Virus record (IMG/VR): IMGVR_UViG_3300045107_000427
Span: 1-27,447 of that record
Strand: one strand, 5' to 3'
Source of the DNA: a virus
Length of the DNA stretch: 27,447 nucleotides
Below are positions 7,287 through 12,703 of the stretch, in pieces (the stretch's first letter is position 1; every line of letters begins with the position of its first letter). The position numbers and the translations under genes are program-made. The notes below the pieces were generated by a model. That model worked only from the letters and a program-made list of their open reading frames with translations, was not told the DNA's origin and made no database searches.

Positions 7287-7740
7287 ATGGACGATGGACG
7301 ACGTGGCAGCGCGGTTTGCCGAGGCAGCCGAGACGGGGCGTCGACTGCCCCCGGTCAGGGTGCAGGGCTACTTCAGCGTTTGGCCCGCCTTCGTGCGCAA
7401 GGAGTGGGAAGGGTTCGCAGACAGGGACTACCAGTACCGGCCTCTCCCCCCAACCCCCGAGGCCATTGACCGGATGCTGGAAGCGATGCGATGGGTGCAA
7501 TGGCTGGAGGAGGAGCAACGCCACCTGATCTGGATGCGTGCCAAGCAACGCGAGTGGAAGGACATCTGTCGTCGCTTCGGTTGCGACCGCACGACCGCAT
7601 GGCGGCGCTGGCAGAAGGCATTGCAGATCGTGGTGGATCATCTGAACGCTGCGCGCACAGGTGTCACGCTGCGCGCAGCGGCACTTGACGATCAGCGACC
7701 GCACGATGCGCCTTCCAAAAATTTAGGCAATTTAGGGTAA
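7279..7740 (+). CDS. DUF6362-like protein with sigma-type helix-turn-helix
   Basis: The ATG at 7279 has a GGAGG site at 7267-7271 and overlaps the previous gene. The 153-residue product has a conserved-looking block from about 60 to 125: EAIDRMLEAMRWVQWLEEEQ, then LIWMRAKQREWKDICRRFGCDRTTAWRRWQ. The last part is a region-4-like helix-turn-helix in which CRRFGCDRTTAWRRW would be the recognition half. The pattern agrees with DUF6362 phage proteins. It is the last gene of the early operon, so a late transcription regulator or small DNA-binding protein is plausible, but the function is not established. The last codons contain two AATTTAGG repeats at 7720-7737. Confidence 0.7.
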   Translation: MAEWTMDDVAARFAEAAETGRRLPPVRVQGYFSVWPAFVRKEWEGFADRDYQYRPLPPTPEAIDRMLEAMRWVQWLEEEQRHLIWMRAKQREWKDICRRFGCDRTTAWRRWQKALQIVVDHLNAARTGVTLRAAALDDQRPHDAPSKNLGNLG

Positions 7741-7880
7741 TGTTTGCCGCGCTTGTCCTCGCCTTGCCCAGTTTGTCCGTTTCGAGGCTCACGAGGGATG
7801 CAACACAACAGCCCGGTTGAGGGTAGTATTTCAGCTATCTTCTGGACAGCGGTGCGGGCAGCGAAGGTCTCACGAATCAA

Positions 7881-7942
7881 GAGGGGTCCTTCCTTCCCAA
7901 AATCCCATGCGGGGGGCGCGAGCGCGGCATTTCGCTAGCGTC
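7881..7942. other. candidate cos-like DNA packaging site
   Basis: The segment contains GGGTCCTTCCTTCCC at 7884-7898, a run of six G at 7911-7916 followed by GCGCGAGCGCG, and the palindrome CGCTAGCG at 7933-7940. GCGAGCG at 7918-7924 can pair imperfectly with CGCTAGC at 7933-7939. Phages with Nu1/gpA-type terminases cut at a cos site, and GC-rich dyads of this kind are typical of such sites. Against it, the terminase genes are about 4 kb away. This is inference from motif appearance. Confidence 0.3.
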
Positions 7943-7945
7943 AAA

Positions 7946-7981
7946 CTGCAAACCGAGGTTTGCAGGGTTTGCATGTTTGCA
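7946..7981. promoter_or_regulatory. 20-bp palindrome and TTTGCA hexamer cluster
   Basis: CTGCAAACC at 7946-7954 and GGTTTGCAG at 7957-7965 form a perfect 9-bp inverted repeat around GA. The hexamer TTTGCA follows in direct orientation at 7959-7964, 7968-7973 and 7976-7981, with TGCAAA at 7947-7952, giving four copies in 36 bases. Such clustering suggests protein binding, either a regulator or terminase small-subunit sites beside a cos. No function is shown by the sequence. Confidence 0.5.
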
Positions 7982-7994
7982 CCCCAGTCCTACC

Positions 7995-8018
7995 GGCCCG
8001 CCACTGCGCGGGCCTTTT
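7995..8018 (+). terminator. rho-independent terminator
   Basis: GGCCCGC at 7995-8001 pairs perfectly with GCGGGCC at 8008-8014 around a six-base loop, followed by TTTT at 8015-8018 and a further T run after AG. It would end transcription of the early operon before the methyltransferase genes. Confidence 0.7.
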
Positions 8019-8043
8019 AGTTTCTACCGCAGCAGCGACCCTC

Positions 8044-8096
8044 GCGGCCCGTGACGGGGCTTTCCTCCTTTCACCCGTCCGGGCCGCACCCTTTTT
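8044..8096 (+). terminator. second terminator-like hairpin, possible attenuator
   Basis: The arm at 8044-8058 (GCGGCCCGTGACGGG) pairs with 8074-8087 over 14 base pairs with one bulged base, around a 15-base loop. A run of five T at 8092-8096 follows. It ends only 18 bases before the methyltransferase start at 8114, so it may act as a leader terminator or attenuator. The smaller CCCG-TGA-CGGG hairpin at 8048-8058 could compete with the long stem. Confidence 0.55.
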
Positions 8097-8113
8097 GGAA
8101 ACCCGAACTGAAC

Positions 8114-9520
8114 ATGCTCAACGTCGAGTACCGCAAGGTCGAGACGCTGATCCCCTACGCACGGAATCCGAGGACGCACAACGACGAGCAGGTGGCGAAG
8201 ATCGCCGCCAGCATCGTTGAGTACGGCTGGACGAATCCGATCCTGGTGGACGGCGAGAACGGCATCATTGCTGGCCACGGTCGGCTGGCTGCCGCGCGCA
8301 AGTTGGAGCTGGCTGAAGTGCCGGTCATCGAACTGGCTCACCTGTCGCCCACCCAGAAGCGCGCCTACGTGATTTCCGACAACCGCTTGGCGCTCGACGC
8401 CGGGTGGGACGACGCAATGCTGGCGCTGGAACTGGCCGAGCTGTCCGAGGCCGGGTACGACCTTGCGCTCACCGGCTTCGACGATGCCGAGATCGAGGAA
8501 CTGCTCGCCACCGATGTGGCGGTTGGTGACGAAGCCAGCGACGCGCAGGAGAGCGACGAGCCCGATGCGGCAGACGATGTCCCGGACGCTCCGGCGACGC
8601 CCGTCTCTCGGCCCGGCGATGTCTGGCAGCTGGGTGCTCATCGCGTCATCTGCGGGGACGCTGCCGATGCCGAGGTGGTCGCGGCCCTGATGGCTGGCGA
8701 GCAGGCGGCGCTCTGCTTCACCTCGCCGCCCTACGGCAACCAGCGCGACTACACGAACACCATCATTGATTGGGATGCCCTGATGCGCGGCGTATTCGCC
8801 CAGCTGCCGATGGCCCAGACCGGGCAGGTGCTGGTCAATCTTGGGCTGATCCACCGCGAGCAGGAAGTCATTCCGTACTGGGATGCCTGGCTCGACTGGA
8901 TGCGCAGCCAGGGCTGGCGGCGTTTCGCCTGGTACGTCTGGGATCAGGGGCCGGGCTTGCCCGGCGACTGGAATGGTCGGCTCGCACCGGCCTTCGAATT
9001 CGTCTTCCACTTCAACCGGAAGGACAGCGAGGCGCGCCGCCCCAACAAGATCGTGCCCTGCATCTACGCCGGGCGCGACACCCATTTGCGCGGCGACGGC
9101 ACCAGCGCCGGCGGGATGCGCAACAAGGATGGCAGCAAGACTGCGTGGAACCACGTGGGTACGGTCACCCAAGACTTCCGCATTCCCGACTCGGTGATTC
9201 GCATCATGCGGCACAAGGGCAAGATCGGTCAGGACATCGATCACCCGGCCGTGTTCCCGGTGGCGCTGCCCCAGTTCGTGCTGGAGTCCTACACCGACGA
9301 CGGCGAGATCGTCTTCGAGCCCTTCTGCGGATCGGGCACGACGCTGCTCGCAGCCCAGCGTACCGGGCGAGTGACCCGGGCAACGGAGATCGCCCCCGAG
9401 TACGTCGACGTGACGGTCAAGCGCTTCCAGCAGAACTTCCCCTATGTGCCGGTGACCCTGGTGGCCACCGGGCAGACATTCGAGGAAGTTGCCACCGAAC
9501 GATTGGGAGCACAGGCATGA
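8114..9520 (+). CDS. ParB-DNA methyltransferase fusion, SPPY (N4-cytosine type)
   Basis: The 468-residue fusion has a ParB/Srx-like domain at about 1-130, with the AGHGRLAA box at 53-60 and a conserved VISDNR at 86-91. An acidic linker covers about 135-162. A beta-class methyltransferase domain follows: catalytic motif IV TSPPY at 203-207 precedes the AdoMet-binding FEPFCGSGTT at 401-410, and HPAVFP lies at 378-383. SPPY is typical of N4-cytosine enzymes. Such fusions are common in phages and probably modify phage DNA against host restriction; the ParB part may aid DNA binding. The ATG at 8114 is chosen because upstream codons overlap the terminator-like hairpin. The ribosome site is weak (GGAA, 13 bases away). 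No restriction partner is visible. Confidence 0.85.
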   Translation: MLNVEYRKVETLIPYARNPRTHNDEQVAKIAASIVEYGWTNPILVDGENGIIAGHGRLAAARKLELAEVPVIELAHLSPTQKRAYVISDNRLALDAGWDDAMLALELAELSEAGYDLALTGFDDAEIEELLATDVAVGDEASDAQESDEPDAADDVPDAPATPVSRPGDVWQLGAHRVICGDAADAEVVAALMAGEQAALCFTSPPYGNQRDYTNTIIDWDALMRGVFAQLPMAQTGQVLVNLGLIHREQEVIPYWDAWLDWMRSQGWRRFAWYVWDQGPGLPGDWNGRLAPAFEFVFHFNRKDSEARRPNKIVPCIYAGRDTHLRGDGTSAGGMRNKDGSKTAWNHVGTVTQDFRIPDSVIRIMRHKGKIGQDIDHPAVFPVALPQFVLESYTDDGEIVFEPFCGSGTTLLAAQRTGRVTRATEIAPEYVDVTVKRFQQNFPYVPVTLVATGQTFEEVATERLGAQA

Positions 9521-10785
9521 GCATCTCCTGGCTCGCCGACAAGATCGAGCAGTGGCCGACCGCAAGGCTCGTGCCCTATGCCCGCAACGCGCGCACCCAT
9601 ACCGATTCGCAGGTGGCGCAGATCGCAGCCTCGATTGCGGAGTTCGGTTTCACCAATCCGATCCTCGCGGGCAGTGACGGCGTGATTGTTGCCGGGCATG
9701 GCCGACTGGCCGCCGCCCAGAAACTCGGCATCGAAACGGTGCCGGTGGTGGTGCTCGACCACCTGACGCCAACCCAGCGCCGGGCCCTGGTGATCGCGGA
9801 TAACCGCATCGCCGAGAACGCCGGCTGGGACGAGGCGATGCTGCAGGTGGAGTTGGCAGCCCTGCAGGATGACGACTTCGATCTGACCCTGACCGGTTTC
9901 GACGCCGATGCCCTGGCTGATCTGCTCGCCGGCGGCGAGACGACCACCGAGGGGCAGACCGACGAGGATGAAGCCCCCGAGGTGCCGGAGACGCCGGTGT
10001 CACGACCGGGCGATGTCTGGATTTGTGGCGAGCACCGGGTGCTCTGCGGCGACGCCACCGATGCCGATGCCTACGCCAAAGTGCTGGGCGACGAGTTGGC
10101 CAGCATGGTGTTCACCGACCCGCCCTACAACGTGAACTATGCCAACAGCGCCAAGGACAAGATGCGCGGCAAGAACCGCGCGATCCTCAACGACAACCTT
10201 GGCGAGGGTTTCTACGATTTCCTGCTGGCGGCACTGACACCAGCTCTGGCGCACTGCCGGGGCGGCGTCTACGTGGCGATGTCGTCCAGTGAACTGGATA
10301 CGCTGCAATCTGCCTTCCGCGCTGCCGGTGGCCACTGGTCGACTTTCATCATCTGGGCCAAGAATACCTTCACCCTGGGCCGGGCCGACTACCAGCGCCA
10401 GTACGAGCCTATCCTCTACGGCTGGCCGGAGGGTGGCGAGCGTCACTGGTGCGGCGACCGCGATCAGGGCGACGTCTGGCAGATCAAGAAACCGCAGAAG
10501 AACGATCTGCACCCGACGATGAAGCCAGTGGAACTGGTGGAGCGGGCGATTCGAAATTCGAGTAGTCCGGGTGACGTGGTACTAGACCCGTTCGGTGGAT
10601 CCGGCAGCACGCTGATTGCCGCCGAGAAGTCGGGGCGGCGGGCGCGGCTCATCGAGCTCGACCCGAAGTACGTGGATGTGATCGTGCGCCGCTGGCAGGA
10701 TTTCAGCGGCGGTGAAGCCACCCGGCTTGGGAATGGCGTCGCCTTCGATCAGGCGGCGAGTTCTTCTTCGACAATTTCGCAGTGA
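9517..10785 (+). CDS. ParB-DNA methyltransferase fusion, DPPY (N6-adenine type)
   Basis: This 422-residue protein repeats the architecture of its upstream neighbour. The ParB-like domain (about 14-137) has VAGHGRLAAA at 58-67 and VIADNR at 92-97. A short acidic linker follows. The methyltransferase has motif IV TDPPY at 200-204 before DPFGGSGS at 357-364, again beta-class order, plus HPTMKP at 332-337. DPPY is typical of N6-adenine enzymes, so the pair probably marks two different bases. The start overlaps the previous stop (ATGA, 9517-9520). The last 37 bases overlap the convergent minus-strand gene at 10749. The Ser-rich end (AASSSSTISQ) may be non-essential. Confidence 0.86.
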   Translation: MSISWLADKIEQWPTARLVPYARNARTHTDSQVAQIAASIAEFGFTNPILAGSDGVIVAGHGRLAAAQKLGIETVPVVVLDHLTPTQRRALVIADNRIAENAGWDEAMLQVELAALQDDDFDLTLTGFDADALADLLAGGETTTEGQTDEDEAPEVPETPVSRPGDVWICGEHRVLCGDATDADAYAKVLGDELASMVFTDPPYNVNYANSAKDKMRGKNRAILNDNLGEGFYDFLLAALTPALAHCRGGVYVAMSSSELDTLQSAFRAAGGHWSTFIIWAKNTFTLGRADYQRQYEPILYGWPEGGERHWCGDRDQGDVWQIKKPQKNDLHPTMKPVELVERAIRNSSSPGDVVLDPFGGSGSTLIAAEKSGRRARLIELDPKYVDVIVRRWQDFSGGEATRLGNGVAFDQAASSSSTISQ

Positions 10786-11117
10786 ATCACAAAGCCCGTC
10801 AGGTAGGGCAGGCCCTTGGGGATGCCGTATTCCTTGCTGGTCTGGCGGCCAATCGTCCAACCCATCCACCGCGTCACTGCGGCGTCGATGGCCTGCTTGA
10901 TGTTGTGGCCCCGCAGCATCTCGTTCAGGACGTCGTCGGCAAAGTGCCGCCCGTGGCGACTGTCGAGGAAGACCCTGACCGATTCGAGGGGCTGGCAGGT
11001 GGCGTCCGAGATCGTGGTCATCGCGATGGGCCAGGCGGCTTGGGCATCGTTGTTCATCGTGCCCCAAAAGCCCCAGGCTTCGTTTTGGGTGGTGGGGATT
11101 TGCTTGGTGGTGGTCAT
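10749..11117 (-). CDS. conserved hypothetical protein, 122 aa, accessory cargo
   Basis: Read on the minus strand from ATG at 11117, with an AAGGAG site six bases upstream. The protein opens MTTTKQIPTTQNEAWGFWG and carries a conserved-looking core: LESVRVFLDSRHGRHFADDV, then RWMGWTIGRQTSKEYGIP and a hydrophobic end, PYLTGFVIHCEI. The pattern resembles a small conserved protein I have seen in proteobacterial phages and mobile elements but cannot name. It has no membrane segment or obvious catalytic motif. It is the most downstream of three minus-strand genes, each with the same leader, and its 3' end overlaps the methyltransferase gene by 37 bases. Function unknown. Confidence 0.7.
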   Translation of the reverse strand: MTTTKQIPTTQNEAWGFWGTMNNDAQAAWPIAMTTISDATCQPLESVRVFLDSRHGRHFADDVLNEMLRGHNIKQAIDAAVTRWMGWTIGRQTSKEYGIPKGLPYLTGFVIHCEIVEEELAA

Positions 11118-11153
11118 CGTTTTCTCCTTCGGGTTGATCGTTGCGACACCCGT

Positions 11154-11203
11154 ATGAACGCGCTGTTCGATTGAGAAGCCAAGCGCTTTCTGAATCTTTT
11201 TTC
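11154..11203 (-). promoter_or_regulatory. conserved leader copy A, candidate promoter and operator
   Basis: This is the first of three homologous leaders, each starting 34-36 bases upstream of a minus-strand start codon. On the minus strand the shared core reads CTTGGCTTC, six variable bases, then GAACAGCGCGTTCAT. A TTGGCT -35-like hexamer stands 17 bases before a weak GTTCAT -10-like hexamer, and GAAC-N5-GTTC makes a dyad over the latter. Copy A serves the gene starting at 11117 and also has the AAGCGCTT palindrome at 11181-11188. Confidence 0.6.
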
Positions 11204-11204
11204 G

Positions 11205-11230
11205 GGGGCGGCAGCAGGTTTCGCCGCCCC
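11205..11230. other. 8-bp GC-rich hairpin after the DUF3489 gene
   Basis: GGGGCGGC at 11205-11212 pairs perfectly with GCCGCCCC at 11223-11230 around a 10-base loop. It lies eight bases past the stop of the minus-strand DUF3489 gene and just before leader copy A. On the minus strand it is followed by A residues rather than T, so it is not a standard intrinsic terminator; it may protect the mRNA end or separate transcripts. Confidence 0.4.
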
Positions 11231-11238
11231 GTTGTTAA

Positions 11239-11787
11239 TCACGAAACTCGGTAAATGCGCTCGCCACCCTCGGGCTTTTCCGAGGTGATGGTGAGTCCGA
11301 GCTTTTTCTTGAATGCCCCGGCAAAGGTGCCCCGCACCGTGTGCGCCTGCCAGCCGGTGGCCGCGCAGATTTGGTTGATGGTGGCTCCCTCCGGTCGCTG
11401 CAGCATCTGGATCACGGCGGCCTGCTTGCTGTTCTCGCGGGTGCGGGGCTTGCCCTCGACGCCGACCTTGAGCAGCCGCTTGGCCGCGTCCTGTTTTTCT
11501 TGCGCCCAGTTGGCCTCTGCGGCCGACACGGCGGCCTCGACCTCGGGGTCGGGGTGGATGGTGGCCGGCGTTGGCCGGGCGCGCCCCAGGGCGTCGTAGC
11601 CCTCGGCCGCGACGAACCAGTCGGTGCTGTCGCGGGTGATCAGGGCCTTGTTGAACAAGCCCTCCAGCACCTTGGTGCGGGCACCGCCCTTGATATTGTC
11701 GGGGAACCATTCGATCTTGCCGCCGGTGTGTTCGATGGCATAGGCAAGGATGGCGTGCTGGGCCGGGGTCAGTTGGATGGTGGACAT
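11239..11787 (-). CDS. DUF3489-containing protein, 182 aa
   Basis: Minus-strand gene from ATG at 11787, with AAGGAG about seven bases upstream. The frame runs on to 11850, but that stretch is the leader repeat, so the later start is chosen. The C-terminal 70 residues match DUF3489, including LQRPEGATINQICAATGW, then HTVRGTFAGAFKKKLGLTI and a GGERIYRV end. This is a winged-helix-like fold probably binding DNA. The N-terminal 80 residues (QLTPAQHAILAYAIEHTGG onward) look like a second helical or winged-helix unit. A transcription regulator or DNA-binding accessory protein is plausible, but the family has no established function. It is the middle of three genes with the same leader. Confidence 0.78.
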   Translation of the reverse strand: MSTIQLTPAQHAILAYAIEHTGGKIEWFPDNIKGGARTKVLEGLFNKALITRDSTDWFVAAEGYDALGRARPTPATIHPDPEVEAAVSAAEANWAQEKQDAAKRLLKVGVEGKPRTRENSKQAAVIQMLQRPEGATINQICAATGWQAHTVRGTFAGAFKKKLGLTITSEKPEGGERIYRVS

Positions 11788-11821
11788 TTGATGCTCCTTC
11801 GTGGTGGTTGATGGTGTGGTC

Positions 11822-11870
11822 ATGAACGCGCTGTTCGAGAGTGAAGCCAAGCGCTTTCTGCTTCTTTTTC
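11822..11870 (-). promoter_or_regulatory. conserved leader copy B, candidate promoter and operator
   Basis: This copy lies upstream of the DUF3489 gene, beginning 35 bases from its start codon. It shares the core with copies A and C and keeps the AAGCGCTT palindrome of copy A (11849-11856). The -35-like and -10-like hexamers have the same 17-base spacing. Its far end touches the stop codon of the preceding DUF6900-like gene (11869-11871), so each gene appears to carry its own promoter despite tight packing. Confidence 0.6.
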
Positions 11871-12066
11871 AGCCCTGCTTCGCGGCCTGCCGGCCTGCTT
11901 CGTAGGCGGCCATCAGGGCGCTCTTGACGCCCCAGACGCTGACCTCGTGGAAGTCCATCCGGTCGCTGTTGCGGGTTTCCAGGGTTTCGATGAACAGGTG
12001 GTCCAGCGCGATCTGCTGGAGCAGGGTTTCGAGGGCTTGAGTGACCTGGGTGGCTTGCTTGCTCAT
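11869..12066 (-). CDS. small DUF6900-like protein, 65 aa
   Basis: Minus-strand gene from ATG at 12066 with an AAGGAG site seven bases upstream. The frame continues upstream, but into the leader repeat, so 12066 is preferred. The product is short, helical and has a distinctive IETLETRNSDRMDFHEVSVW core followed by VKSALMAAYEAG, matching what I know of DUF6900 proteins found in phages and mobile elements. No function is known. There is no membrane segment or cysteine. It is the first gene of the minus-strand block and diverges from the terminase genes. Confidence 0.68.
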   Translation of the reverse strand: MSKQATQVTQALETLLQQIALDHLFIETLETRNSDRMDFHEVSVWGVKSALMAAYEAGRQAAKQG

Positions 12067-12101
12067 GTGCGTCTCCTTGTGGCGTCGTTGATGGTGATGG
12101 C

Positions 12102-12144
12102 ATGAACGCGCTGTTCCAGAGAGAAGCCAAGCTGAATCTGATCG
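12102..12144 (-). promoter_or_regulatory. conserved leader copy C, candidate promoter and operator
   Basis: The third copy lies 36 bases upstream of the DUF6900-like gene. It keeps the GAAC-N5-GTTC dyad and 17-base spacing, but lacks the six bases that create AAGCGCTT in copies A and B. Similarity to copy A continues to the G run near 12144. It lies between two divergent genes, so a protein bound here could also affect the terminase start at 12173. Confidence 0.6.
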
Positions 12145-12172
12145 GGGGCCGCACCAATGCTTGATGGAGATC

Positions 12173-12703
12173 ATGGGACTGTCGATTCGCGCCTACGCCC
12201 GACACCGAGGTGTGTCGGACACCGCCGTGCACAAGGCCATTCGTGCCGGGCGGATTACGCCCGAGGCCGATGGCAGCATCGACCCGGACAGGGCCGACCG
12301 GGAGTGGGCGAAGAATTCCGACACGCCCAAAGAAGGCACCAAGCGCCGGGCTGAAACGGTCGCGGTCAAGGAACCTGCCAGCGATCCGGTTGCTCCGGCA
12401 TTGAATGCCGGTGGTACGTCGTTGCTGCAGGCACGCACCGTCAATGAGGTCGTCAAGGCGCAGACCAATAAGGTGCGCCTGGCCCGCCTCAAGGGAGAAC
12501 TGGTCGACCGGCCCCAGGCCATCGCCCACGTTTTCAAGCTGGCCCGTGCCGAGCGGGACGCCTGGCTCAACTGGCCGGCGCGTATCTCGGCACAGATGGC
12601 GGCGAAGCTCGGCGTCGATGTCCATACGTTGCACGTCGCGCTGGAAACCGCCGTGCGGGAACACTTGCAGGAATTGGGCGAGGTTCGCCCACGGGTGGAT
12701 TGA
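12173..12703 (+). CDS. terminase small subunit (Nu1-like)
   Basis: The 176-residue protein begins MGLSIRAYARHRGVSDTAVH, an N-terminal helix-turn-helix of the kind Nu1-type subunits use to bind the packaging site. The middle is a linker rich in Lys, Glu and Ala, and the C-terminal half (about 95-170) is helical with LARLKGELVDRPQAIAHVF, suggestive of contact with the large subunit. The start at 12173 is chosen for the helix-turn-helix; in-frame ATG at 12164 and TTG at 12161 are alternatives. The stop overlaps the large-subunit start (TGATG). The call rests on fold and position before gpA. Confidence 0.78.
   Translation: MGLSIRAYARHRGVSDTAVHKAIRAGRITPEADGSIDPDRADREWAKNSDTPKEGTKRRAETVAVKEPASDPVAPALNAGGTSLLQARTVNEVVKAQTNKVRLARLKGELVDRPQAIAHVFKLARAERDAWLNWPARISAQMAAKLGVDVHTLHVALETAVREHLQELGEVRPRVD

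Larger units (their letters stand above)
7741..8113. other. 373-base non-coding control or packaging region
   Basis: This is the only gap above 300 bases. No convincing gene is present; the short frames across it have no family resemblance and poor start context. From left to right it holds a stretch with no clear feature (7741-7880), a G-rich cos-like segment (7881-7942), a palindrome with a TTTGCA cluster (7946-7981) and two terminator-like hairpins (7995-8018 and 8044-8096). It separates the early operon from the methyltransferase genes. I see no good sigma-70 promoter, though one for the downstream genes would be expected here. Confidence 0.7.

Noticed and set aside
7741-8113. small genes in the long non-coding gap
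   Set aside because: The open frames are short, lack ribosome sites and overlap strong hairpins and repeats.
8770-9516. upstream in-frame extension of the second methyltransferase
   Set aside because: The upstream stretch is a frame-shifted reading of the first methyltransferase; the coupled ATG at 9517 begins the ParB domain.
8024-9565. 513-residue open frame on the minus strand
   Set aside because: It lies opposite the first ParB-methyltransferase, which has clear motifs on the plus strand; the antisense frame also runs across the terminator-like hairpin.
11154-11203. leader repeat as a short coding sequence (MNALFE-like peptide on the plus strand)
   Set aside because: The reading frame stops early in copy A and differs in copy C, while DNA identity and distance to minus-strand starts are conserved, so a regulatory element is more likely.
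11154-12144. CRISPR array or transposon ends from the repeated leaders
   Set aside because: The copies are hundreds of bases apart with genes between, share orientation and have no transposase, integrase or Cas genes nearby.
11114-12664. 516-residue minus-strand frame across the cargo block and terminase small subunit
   Set aside because: It runs through all three leader repeats and through other genes in other frames, and has no coherent domain.
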